From positions 1-7,086 of the forward strand of contig JABDPK010000099.1 of NCBI GenBank assembly GCA_013042795.1: 7,086 nucleotides of DNA, read 5' to 3'. Shown piece after piece: positions 1-6,326 of this stretch (positions are counted from its first letter, which is position 1; every line of letters starts with the position of its first letter). Under the pieces are notes generated by a model. The model was given only the letters and a program-made list of their open reading frames with translations. It was not told where the DNA came from and did not search any database. Origin of the DNA: Saprospiraceae bacterium. Lineage in GTDB: Bacteria; Bacteroidota; Bacteroidia; Chitinophagales; Saprospiraceae. A program made the translations under genes and the position numbers.

Positions 1-154
1 GATGAGATCCCTGCTAATCACTGAAGAATCTATTTGTCCTTCCAAATTGATTCCAGTTTTAAATTATGATGGATTACCGATTACAGCAGATTACATATAT
101 AATGAAGTAAAGAGAAACGTTGAATCATTAACTAAAATACCCAGTGCTATATGA
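1..154 (+). CDS. 2-oxoacid:ferredoxin oxidoreductase alpha subunit, C-terminal end (partial)
   Basis: Only the last 50 codons are present, read in the frame of base 2 and ending at TGA 152-154; the start lies upstream of the window. The visible peptide begins MRSLLITEE and contains NYDGLPITADYI near its end. In my memory this resembles the extreme C-terminus of OFOR alpha subunits, where a strand-loop with G-x-P-(I/F)-T precedes a last helix. The stop overlaps the start of the next gene by ATGA, which suggests translational coupling with the beta subunit that follows. That neighbour is the main support for the call, because the diagnostic YPITP and gamma-domain motifs would lie outside the window. 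The M at base 2 is internal and should not be taken as a start. The substrate cannot be told from this fragment. Confidence 0.72.
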   Translation, partial: MRSLLITEESICPSKLIPVLNYDGLPITADYIYNEVKRNVESLTKIPSAI

Positions 155-1203
155 GTTATATAAAACCGGCGTTCAGCCATCCCGATTCTCCTGTAAATGA
201 AGTAGGATACAAGAAGGCAGATTACAGGGGAGCTGTCTCTACTTTATGCGCAGGCTGCGGACATGATTCAATTAGCGGCGCTATTATCCAGGCCTGTTTT
301 GAAATGAGTATAGAGCCTCATCGTCTTGCAAAAATATCAGGTATCGGATGCTCATCTAAAACTCCAACTTATTTTCTTAGCAATTCTCATGGATTCAATT
401 CTGTACATGGAAGGATGCCTTCTGTTACTACTGGTGCGAATCTTGCCAACAAGGACTTGATTTACCTGGGTGTCTCCGGAGATGGTGATTCCGCATCAAT
501 TGGAATGGGTCAGTTTGTCCATGTAATAAGAAGAAACGTAAACATGACCTATATTGTCATGAACAATGGATGCTATGGTTTGACTAAAGGACAAAATTCT
601 GCTACAGCTGACCTGGGCTCCACCAGTAAAGGTGGAGAAGTCAATCCCTATAATGCGATTGATCTTGCCAACCTTGCACTGCAATTGGATGGTGGATTTA
701 TTGCCAGAAGTTTTTCAGGTGACAAAGACCAATTGGTACCACTCATCAAGGCTGCAATTAATCATCCCGGCTTTGCCCTGATTGATATCATTTCACCATG
801 TGTGACATTTAATAACAATTCAGGTTCCACAAAATCATATGAATATACCAGGGAGTTTTCCAGGGAGACAGCAAAAATTGATTATGTTCCAGAGAAAGAA
901 GAAATTACAGTCGATTATAAAGAAGGAGAAACCATTGATGTTGTTTTGCACGATGGAAGCTTGATACGATTGAATAAACCAACACCTGACTGGGATCCCG
1001 GTGACCGGATTTCAATAATGAAGAAAATGGTCAATGCCGAGTTGAAAGGAGAAATTTTAACCGGCCTGCTTTATATTGATCCTTATTCACAGGATCTGCA
1101 TACCAGGATTCACACCACGGATACGCCTTTGAACGTTCTTAAAGAAGAAGATTTGTGCCCAGGTAATCAAATTTTAGGATCTATCAATCAAAGTTTCAGA
1201 TAA
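151..1203 (+). CDS. korB: 2-oxoacid:ferredoxin oxidoreductase beta subunit (KorB-like, TPP and FeS binding)
   Basis: This is the thiamine-pyrophosphate subunit of an OFOR. The enzyme oxidatively decarboxylates a 2-oxoacid (often 2-oxoglutarate) to acyl-CoA, reducing ferredoxin in the cytoplasm, or runs in reverse to fix CO2. The TPP/Mg motif is visible as GDGD at residues 110-113 with NN at 138-139, followed by YGLTKGQ at 142-148. Four cysteines fit the known beta-subunit [4Fe-4S] ligand pattern: C33 and C36 (CAGC), C67 (GIGCSS) and C217 (SPC). HGFNSVHGR at 80-88 is also typical. The 350 residues exceed minimal beta subunits (about 290) because of a C-terminal extension after about residue 235. 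The ATG at 151 overlaps the upstream stop and gives a natural N-terminus. The family is clear; 2-oxoglutarate as substrate is inferred from the usual annotation of this subfamily and is not proven by any residue here. Confidence 0.93.
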   Translation: MSYIKPAFSHPDSPVNEVGYKKADYRGAVSTLCAGCGHDSISGAIIQACFEMSIEPHRLAKISGIGCSSKTPTYFLSNSHGFNSVHGRMPSVTTGANLANKDLIYLGVSGDGDSASIGMGQFVHVIRRNVNMTYIVMNNGCYGLTKGQNSATADLGSTSKGGEVNPYNAIDLANLALQLDGGFIARSFSGDKDQLVPLIKAAINHPGFALIDIISPCVTFNNNSGSTKSYEYTREFSRETAKIDYVPEKEEITVDYKEGETIDVVLHDGSLIRLNKPTPDWDPGDRISIMKKMVNAELKGEILTGLLYIDPYSQDLHTRIHTTDTPLNVLKEEDLCPGNQILGSINQSFR

Positions 1204-1255
1204 TACCTTAAATTCGACCCATAATAGAAATTTGTCATATGAAAGCAAGCCAATT

Positions 1256-2374
1256 ATGATACTTGGAATACTAAAAGAAACAGGATCAGAACGTCGTGTA
1301 TCCTTTTTACCGGAACATGTCGCTGGATTAAAAAACCTGGGCTTCAACAGCATACTTGTGGAGGCCGATGCAGGAAGACATGTCTTCCAAAGTGATGACA
1401 ATTATAAAGATGCAGGTGCAGAAGTTTCAAATTTTGATACTATCACTGAAACTGCAGATGTCCTGGTCAGCATCCACCCGCCTCAGGCTGATAAAATGAA
1501 AAAGGGCTCTATCCTTATAACACAAATGAACCCTTTGGGTAGCCTTGAAGAAGTTCAATCACTCAAAGACAATGGCATCAGTGTGTTTTCCCTGGACATG
1601 GTTCCGAGGACTACAAAAGCACAGGCTATGGACGTCCTTTCTTCAATGGCGACTTCGGCCGGTTATAAGTCTATTCTTCTGGCAGCTCAGAATCTTCCCA
1701 AATTTTTCCCGATGTTCATGACAGCAGCCGGAACCATAGCGCCTTCAAAGGTATTGATCCTGGGTGCCGGGGTTGCAGGTCTTCAGGCTATCTCTACAGC
1801 TCGTCGCTTGGGCGCCGTAGTTGAAGCATTTGATGTACGTGCGGCAGCAAAGGAAGAGGTACTTAGCCTTGGTGCCAAATTTGTTGAAGTTGAAGGCGCA
1901 ACCGATGATACTTCTGCCGGGGGGTATGCAGTCGAGCAAACTGAAGAATTCAAACAAAGACAATCAGAACTTATCCAGGAACATGCCATAAAATCTGATG
2001 TCATAGTCTGTACAGCACAGATACCTGGTCGTCCTGCTCCCCTGCTGATTAACGAAGACACAGTTAATAAAATGAAGCCGGGTTCAGTTATTGTCGACCT
2101 GGCAGCCAGTACGGGTGGGAATTGTGCCTTAACTGAAAATGATACAATGGTTGAAGTAAATGGGGTTAAGATTTTCGGTGATTCAAACCTGGCTTCAACG
2201 ATACCAGGAGACAGCAGTAAAATGTATGGTAAGAATATGATCAATTTTTTCAAGGAAGCGATCGTAGATGGACAGATCAGCTTTGACTTTGAGAATGTAA
2301 TACTTCAGCATTCATGCATTACGCATAATGGTGAAATCATTAGTCCAAGAATAATTGACAAATTAAATCAATAA
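1256..2374 (+). CDS. pntAA: NAD(P) transhydrogenase subunit alpha part 1 (NAD(H)-binding domain I)
   Basis: This is the soluble domain I of the proton-translocating transhydrogenase, which binds NAD(H) and exchanges hydride with NADP(H) on domain III of the beta subunit. With ATG 1256 as start it has 372 residues. The family-type N-terminus begins MILGILKE, followed by ERRV. The R-Q-D loop known to contact nicotinamide is present as R118, Q123 and D126 (PRTTKAQAMD). The Rossmann motif GAGVAG is at 170-175, and an acidic residue, D193 in EAFDVR, lies at the end of the second strand, as expected for NAD specificity. A YAVEQ segment fits the mobile loop that closes over the nucleotide. An in-frame TTG at 1232 would add eight residues with no counterpart in the family, so I prefer the ATG. 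There are no membrane segments; these are encoded by the next gene, as in three-gene systems. It starts 52 bases after korB and is probably in the same transcription unit. Confidence 0.95.
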   Translation: MILGILKETGSERRVSFLPEHVAGLKNLGFNSILVEADAGRHVFQSDDNYKDAGAEVSNFDTITETADVLVSIHPPQADKMKKGSILITQMNPLGSLEEVQSLKDNGISVFSLDMVPRTTKAQAMDVLSSMATSAGYKSILLAAQNLPKFFPMFMTAAGTIAPSKVLILGAGVAGLQAISTARRLGAVVEAFDVRAAAKEEVLSLGAKFVEVEGATDDTSAGGYAVEQTEEFKQRQSELIQEHAIKSDVIVCTAQIPGRPAPLLINEDTVNKMKPGSVIVDLAASTGGNCALTENDTMVEVNGVKIFGDSNLASTIPGDSSKMYGKNMINFFKEAIVDGQISFDFENVILQHSCITHNGEIISPRIIDKLNQ

Positions 2375-2387
2375 TAAATTAAGAATA

Positions 2388-2696
2388 ATGGCAGAGATAT
2401 CTCAACTATTTCTTTCTAACCAGGAATTCATATATGTAATTATCTTATCAATTTTCCTGGGTATAGAAGTAATTTCAAATGTACCTGCAATCCTGCATAC
2501 TCCTCTGATGTCTGGCGCGAATGCTATACATGGAGTTGTTATCATAGGGGCAATTATTGTAATGGGGCATGCAGATCCCGGCAATACTCTAGCACTTGTT
2601 TTGGGATTTATCGCAGTAGTCCTTGGAACTCTTAATGTGGTTGGTGGATTCGTAGTGACCAACAGAATGCTTGAAATGTTTAAAAAGAAAGATTAA
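2388..2696 (+). CDS. pntAB: NAD(P) transhydrogenase subunit alpha part 2 (membrane domain)
   Basis: This 102-residue membrane protein corresponds to the C-terminal membrane part of the single-chain E. coli PntA. It carries three hydrophobic segments at about residues 14-31, 46-60 and 66-90, ending in a basic tail (FKKKD). The hallmark LHTPLMSGANAI is at residues 36-47. H37 in this motif is likely the channel histidine that three-subunit enzymes such as that of Thermus use for proton transfer, in place of the beta-subunit histidine of E. coli. That equivalence is from memory of the structural work and is not computed here. The gene begins 13 bases after the alpha-1 stop and ends 5 bases before the beta start, so the three genes are almost certainly co-transcribed and co-assembled in the inner membrane. 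Confidence 0.94.
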   Translation: MAEISQLFLSNQEFIYVIILSIFLGIEVISNVPAILHTPLMSGANAIHGVVIIGAIIVMGHADPGNTLALVLGFIAVVLGTLNVVGGFVVTNRMLEMFKKKD

Positions 2697-2701
2697 GACC
2701 T

Positions 2702-4087
2702 ATGGAATTTATACTTGAAATATCGTACCTGATCGCTTCAATTACTTTCATCCTTGGGCTTAAAATGTTGAGTAGTCCAGAATCTGCCAGGTCTGGAAAC
2801 CTGATTGCCGCTGCCGGCATGTTGATCGCAATTATTGCTACAATTGTTTTTCATAAAGATGGCGCAGGTCATTCCATTGGAAACCTGGGCTGGATTATTG
2901 CCGCTATGGCCGTCGGAACAGTGATCGGATGGTTGATGGCCGTAAAAGTACAAATGACTGCCATGCCCCAGATGGTTTCATTTTTTAATGGTATGGGAGG
3001 TGCATGTGCCGCATTGATCGCTCTTGTTGAATACAATACACATCCATCGCATGAAATGGGATTTCTTATAGTTGTTTGTTTAAGTCTGATAATAGGTAGT
3101 GTTTCATTCAGTGGGTCTATGATAGCTTACGGAAAGCTTGAGGGAAAAATCAAGGATATTTTTTCCAATGCCATGCCAATCATCAATGGAATCATCTTCC
3201 TGAGTATTATGGGGATGATGATTTATGGACTAATGAATCCTGTATTGTTTGATGGCAGCCTGCTTTGGATTATTCTTGGAGTCTCCCTGTTCTACGGGAT
3301 CATGTTTGTCATGCCTATCGGTGGTGCAGATATGCCGGTAGTCATTTCTCTATTGAACTCTTTTACCGGTGTCGCCGCAGCTTTCGGAGGGTTTATGTAT
3401 GACAATGCAGTGATGCTTACTGGTGGTATACTGGTTGGATCTGCAGGTACAATACTCACTATCCTGATGTGTAATGCGATGAACAGATCTCTTATGAATG
3501 TAATCATAGGGTCATTCGGAGCTGCTGGCGCAGCTAAAGGTTCAGGTGAAGATAAAGTAGCCAAAGAAATTACACTTTCTGACGCTGCCATACTTTGCGC
3601 ATATGCCAATAAAGTGAGTATCGTCCCGGGATATGGTTTGGCAGTAGCCCAGGCACAGCATGTATGTAATGACTTTGAAAAGCTTTTGTCCTCCAAAGGA
3701 GTCGATGTCAGTTATGCCATACATCCGGTTGCAGGAAGGATGCCCGGACATATGAATGTATTGCTTGCGGAAGCTGATGTATCTTATGATAAATTATTGG
3801 AACTAGAAGATGCTAATGACGGCATAACAAGTACTGACGTTGCTATAGTTGTCGGAGCAAATGATGTGGTAAATCCCGCAGCTGAAGACGATCCTTCTAG
3901 TACAATTTACGGTATGCCTATCATCCAGGTTCACAAGGCTAAGAATATTATCATAATGAAAAGAAGTATGGGTAAAGGTTATGCCGGTATTGCCAACGAT
4001 CTTTTCTTTGCTGATAATACAAGGATGTTATTTGGAGATGCTAAAGATTCTCTAAGTTCACTGGTAAGTGAATTAAGGTCTATGTAA
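2702..4087 (+). CDS. pntB: NAD(P) transhydrogenase subunit beta (membrane domain plus NADP(H)-binding domain III)
   Basis: This is the proton-translocating beta subunit, 461 residues and close to the usual length. The N-terminal 260 or so residues are strongly hydrophobic with many membrane helices and carry the family signatures AMPQMVSFFNGMGG (about 87-100) and MPVVISLLNSFTG. The C-terminal domain III binds NADP(H): VPGYGLAVAQAQ starts at V308, HPVAGRMPGHMN at H341, GANDVVNPAA runs 385-394 with D388, and KRSMGKGYAG starts at K420, where K420 and R421 correspond to the 2'-phosphate-binding pair. N96 (SFFN) appears to sit where E. coli PntB has its functional His91, which matches three-gene enzymes that place the histidine in alpha-2. 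The enzyme normally uses the proton gradient to drive NADPH formation from NADH. No part looks degraded. Confidence 0.97.
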   Translation: MEFILEISYLIASITFILGLKMLSSPESARSGNLIAAAGMLIAIIATIVFHKDGAGHSIGNLGWIIAAMAVGTVIGWLMAVKVQMTAMPQMVSFFNGMGGACAALIALVEYNTHPSHEMGFLIVVCLSLIIGSVSFSGSMIAYGKLEGKIKDIFSNAMPIINGIIFLSIMGMMIYGLMNPVLFDGSLLWIILGVSLFYGIMFVMPIGGADMPVVISLLNSFTGVAAAFGGFMYDNAVMLTGGILVGSAGTILTILMCNAMNRSLMNVIIGSFGAAGAAKGSGEDKVAKEITLSDAAILCAYANKVSIVPGYGLAVAQAQHVCNDFEKLLSSKGVDVSYAIHPVAGRMPGHMNVLLAEADVSYDKLLELEDANDGITSTDVAIVVGANDVVNPAAEDDPSSTIYGMPIIQVHKAKNIIIMKRSMGKGYAGIANDLFFADNTRMLFGDAKDSLSSLVSELRSM

Positions 4088-4106
4088 TCCTTTTATCAAG
4101 GGATTA
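4085..4106 (+). terminator. weak hairpin at the pntB stop codon, possible terminator
   Basis: Inverted repeat TAATCC (4085-4090) and GGATTA (4101-4106) with a 10-base loop; extra TT/AA pairing is possible if one G is bulged out. It starts on the pntB stop codon. No T-run follows, so it is not a classical intrinsic terminator. It may instead protect the 3' end of the message or be chance. Confidence 0.2.
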
Positions 4107-4197
4107 AGCAAATTGTCCATACTCATAAATGTCATCTAAACATTTAGGAATAGTCACAACAGACTTTATTATTTCTGGATTACTTTTAAACGGCAGC

Positions 4198-4226
4198 TTG
4201 ATTAACGGGCTAGAGACCTATCTGTG
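4198..4226 (+). promoter_or_regulatory. candidate Bacteroidota promoter (distal)
   Basis: TTG at 4198-4200, an 18-base spacer, then TATCTGTG at 4219-4226. This matches the Bacteroidota scheme TTG / TAnnTTTG with one mismatch in the -7 box and acceptable spacing. It could serve the second OFOR with a longer leader. Such short motifs occur by chance, so the call is tentative. Confidence 0.25.
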
Positions 4227-4251
4227 TGGTCCATTTCACTTCTATAGCCTA

Positions 4252-4267
4252 TGTGACCAATGTCACT
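4252..4267. promoter_or_regulatory. Crp/Fnr-like palindromic operator candidate
   Basis: TGTGA, six bases, TCACT. The core is a perfect inverted repeat, GTGAC (4253-4257) and GTCAC (4262-4266), around CAAT. It matches the E. coli CRP consensus TGTGA-N6-TCACA at 9 of 10 positions. Its centre lies about 60 bases upstream of the start point expected from the TATATTTG box at 4311, a usual distance for an activator of this family. Bacteroidota do encode Crp/Fnr-family regulators, but their operators vary, so the identity of the binding protein is a guess. Confidence 0.35.
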
Positions 4268-4310
4268 CTTAAGTATGATCTAAATTCTGATATTCGTTAT
4301 TACCATAAAT

Positions 4311-4318
4311 TATATTTG
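4311..4318 (+). promoter_or_regulatory. candidate Bacteroidota -7 promoter element (proximal)
   Basis: TATATTTG matches TAnnTTTG exactly. No TTG lies at the -33 distance; the nearest partial match is CTG at 4287-4289 with a 21-base spacer. A strong -7 with a weak -33 would be consistent with a promoter that needs an activator, such as one bound at the palindrome upstream. Transcription would be expected to start near 4322, giving a leader of about 98 bases before the ATG at 4420. Confidence 0.4.
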
Positions 4319-4321
4319 GTA

Positions 4322-4352
4322 GAGGCGACCTCATGTCTCCCTAAGGGGGCAT
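4322..4352 (+). promoter_or_regulatory. two adjacent leader hairpins upstream of the second OFOR
   Basis: Hairpin 1 pairs GAGG (4322-4325) with CCTC (4329-4332) around CGA. Hairpin 2 follows with no gap, pairing ATGTCTCC (4333-4340) with GGGGGCAT (4345-4352), eight pairs including two G-U, around loop CTAA. A competing fold pairs GG and GAC (4324-4329) with GTC and CC (4335-4340). If transcription starts near 4322, the structure would sit at the very 5' end of the mRNA and could affect stability or termination. No T-run follows directly. I do not recognise a known riboswitch. Confidence 0.3.
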
Positions 4353-4419
4353 CTTCATATTTATTATTATGTGGGTTTCCTGTATCTTTTAAAGTGATTA
4401 TAAATAAGATCAGTTTATT

Positions 4420-6315
4420 ATGAGTGATAATCAGTTAATTGACGGCATAAAGACAAGCCAGCACATTAAAGCAGAGACAATCGGAGAACATATTCTTGAA
4501 GTGGTTAGCGACTCAGGTGAAGGTGCTCAGAAGTGCGGACAATCATTTGCTGCTATTTCTGCTAAAATGGGAAATGGCGTATGGACCGTAGAAATAATTC
4601 CAGCAGAAATTCAACCACCTTCACGGGGTCGTGCAGGAGCTTCCGGTATCCGAATACGGGTTGGCTCTAAAAAAATCACCAATATGGGTAATGAAGCAGA
4701 CCTGGTTGTAGCACTCAATGAACAAGTACCGTATGGCAGGATAGACCAAAAAGCATATCGGGGTGGTACTACCCTGCTTATGGAAAACAAATGGGCTACC
4801 GATGAATCTGAAGATATCCGTGAAAAGTATGCCACCGCACTAGCAGATTTCAAGGAACGCGGATATGATGTTGTAGAAATTCCAATGGAAGAAGAATGTC
4901 TTAAGATTGTTTCCAATCCAAGGAAAGGGAAAAATATGTGGGTATTGGGAATGTTATCCTGGATATACAGCAGAAGTCTTGAAAAAGCTGAAGCCCAGAT
5001 CAGGAATGTCTTTTCAAAGAAATCCGACAAGATAATTAACTCCAATATCGAACTTCTTAATGCAGGATATAAATGGGCTGACAAGAATCTGAATTTCAGG
5101 TATGAAATTCCTGTAATTCCAACAGATGAAGACTATTTGGTCATGAATGGCAACCAAGCTCTTGCGCTTGGTATCGTAGCTTCAGGTATGGAAGTATGTT
5201 CAATGTATCCCATTACACCAGCTACTTCGGCTTCACATACTCTGGCTGAAATATTTCAAAAATCAGGAGGTGTTATTCACCAGGCTGAAGATGAAATTGC
5301 AGCCATTGGCTTTGCAATCGGTGCCTCTTATGCAGGAAAAACATCAGTGACGATTACCTCAGGACCCGGAATGGCCTTAAAAACCGAATTTCTTGGCTTG
5401 GCCACAATGGCTGAAATCCCCCTTGTTGTCATTGATGTACAAAGAGGTGGTCCTTCTACGGGTTTGCCTACGAAAGTGGAACAAGGAGATTTACTTACTG
5501 CATTATATGGCCAGCCCGGAGCCGTACCAAAAATTGTCATTGCTGCGGCTACAATTGAAGAGAGTTTTCACTTTGTCATTCTTGCACGCAAACTGGCTGA
5601 AGCATTTCGCACACCTGTTTACCTGTTAACGGATGCAAATCTAGCCACAGGTCAACAACCTTTTCCGAGACCAAAGATCAGTAAGGACTGGTTTGCGCCA
5701 CCTATTGACCAGAGTCCATGGAATAAAGATGTGACGCCATTTAACTGGGATGAAGAAACAGGCTTAAGCAAAAGACCAATTCCAGGTCAGGCAGGAGGAC
5801 AATATACAGTCACCGGGCTAGCACACAACACAATGGGAAGTGTTTCATATAAACCAGAGGAAAATCAACGATCTTCTGAAATGCGGAGCAGAAAGTTTGC
5901 TGCCTTTCAAAAGACCTTAAATCCTCCTCCAATCAACGGAAAAGAATCCGGGGACCTTTTGATTGTTGGATGGGGTTCAACCCTGGGTGCGATTAATGAG
6001 GCTGTAGGTTTAGCGCAAGAAGAAGGAATAAGTGTTTCATCCATTCATCTCAGGTTCATGAGCCCGTTTCAACCCGGATTGAAAGAGATCTTTGGAAAAT
6101 TCAAAAATATAATGACTGTGGAAATCAATTATAGTGACAATATTCACAATCCACAGTATACTGAATCCAGCCGAAGGTATTCTCAACTCGCCTGGGTACT
6201 GAGAGCAAGGACGCTGGTTGATGTGGATTGTTATTCCAACGTGGAAGGTCAGCCTTTATCACCAAAGCGAATTTTGAATGCCATTAAAGCGAAACTTAAC
6301 ATTGCAACAAAATAA
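4420..6315 (+). CDS. korA: 2-oxoacid:ferredoxin oxidoreductase, fused gamma-alpha subunit (KorA-like)
   Basis: This 631-residue protein joins two OFOR domains in one chain. The gamma domain (about 25-200) carries SDSGEGAQKCGQ at 30-41, IIPAEIQPPSRGRAGASG at 59-76, and VVALNEQ. The alpha pyrimidine-binding domain starts near residue 240 (MNGNQALALG) and shows the family hallmark YPITP at 263-267, HQAEDE at 287-292, TSGPG at 313-317 and RGGPSTGLPTKVEQGDL at 342-358, which shape the active site together with TPP held by the beta subunit. A C-terminal transketolase-like domain follows (GDLLIVGWGST from about 511). The length is normal for gamma-alpha fusions and nothing is missing. ATG 4420 is used; no Shine-Dalgarno is visible. 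The beta gene starts 11 bases after its stop. The substrate is unproven: 2-oxoglutarate, pyruvate or branched-chain oxoacids are possible. No separate ferredoxin-like delta subunit gene is seen nearby, so electrons presumably leave through the beta-subunit cluster to soluble ferredoxin. Confidence 0.94.
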   Translation: MSDNQLIDGIKTSQHIKAETIGEHILEVVSDSGEGAQKCGQSFAAISAKMGNGVWTVEIIPAEIQPPSRGRAGASGIRIRVGSKKITNMGNEADLVVALNEQVPYGRIDQKAYRGGTTLLMENKWATDESEDIREKYATALADFKERGYDVVEIPMEEECLKIVSNPRKGKNMWVLGMLSWIYSRSLEKAEAQIRNVFSKKSDKIINSNIELLNAGYKWADKNLNFRYEIPVIPTDEDYLVMNGNQALALGIVASGMEVCSMYPITPATSASHTLAEIFQKSGGVIHQAEDEIAAIGFAIGASYAGKTSVTITSGPGMALKTEFLGLATMAEIPLVVIDVQRGGPSTGLPTKVEQGDLLTALYGQPGAVPKIVIAAATIEESFHFVILARKLAEAFRTPVYLLTDANLATGQQPFPRPKISKDWFAPPIDQSPWNKDVTPFNWDEETGLSKRPIPGQAGGQYTVTGLAHNTMGSVSYKPEENQRSSEMRSRKFAAFQKTLNPPPINGKESGDLLIVGWGSTLGAINEAVGLAQEEGISVSSIHLRFMSPFQPGLKEIFGKFKNIMTVEINYSDNIHNPQYTESSRRYSQLAWVLRARTLVDVDCYSNVEGQPLSPKRILNAIKAKLNIATK

Positions 6316-6326
6316 ATTATTGAATT

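Larger units (their letters stand above)
4088..4419. other. 332-base intergenic region between pntB and the second OFOR operon
   Basis: This is the only gap over 300 bases. I see no tRNA, repeat array or recognisable gene fragment in it. Besides the hairpin at the pntB stop it holds a short AT-rich inverted repeat (TAAATG at 4126-4131, CATTTA at 4141-4146), two candidate promoter boxes, one Crp/Fnr-like palindrome and two adjacent hairpins just before the next gene; the stronger candidates are listed separately. Its length contrasts with spacings of 5-13 bases within the transhydrogenase genes, which suggests that the second OFOR has its own promoter. Confidence 0.6.

Noticed and set aside
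1227..1234. GAAATTTG as a -7 promoter box before pntAA
   Set aside because: It lacks the leading T of TAnnTTTG and has no clear -33 TTG at a suitable distance; more likely intra-operon sequence.
1232..1255. TTG start for the alpha-1 transhydrogenase subunit
   Set aside because: The eight extra residues have no counterpart in the family, while ATG 1256 gives the usual N-terminus directly before GILKE.
1783..2253. A 156-codon ORF on the - strand inside pntAA
   Set aside because: Its whole length lies antisense to a well-conserved gene with all expected motifs; the translation is low-complexity and matches nothing.
3292..3696. A 134-codon ORF on the - strand inside pntB
   Set aside because: Antisense to conserved transhydrogenase motifs; the Ala/Ile/Pro-rich translation is typical of a shadow frame.
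4088..4419. tRNA, CRISPR array or insertion-sequence remnant in the long intergenic gap
   Set aside because: No cloverleaf, no regularly spaced repeats, no terminal inverted repeats with target duplication and no transposase-like peptide were found on either strand.
4226..4423. A 65-codon + strand ORF ending in an ATGA overlap with the second OFOR start
   Set aside because: The overlap looks like coupling, but the protein resembles no family I know, there is no start signal, and the frame runs through the promoter-like box and the hairpins. Most likely a chance ORF in AT-rich non-coding DNA.
4611..5084. A 157-codon ORF on the - strand inside the gamma domain of korA
   Set aside because: Shadow of the coding frame on the opposite strand; no recognisable domain or start signal.
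151..6315. Partner swap: beta 1 working with the downstream gamma-alpha subunit
   Set aside because: Each beta has its own alpha directly upstream (ATGA overlap for pair 1, 11-base gap for pair 2), and the C-terminus of alpha 1 differs from that of alpha 2, so two separate pairs is the simpler reading.
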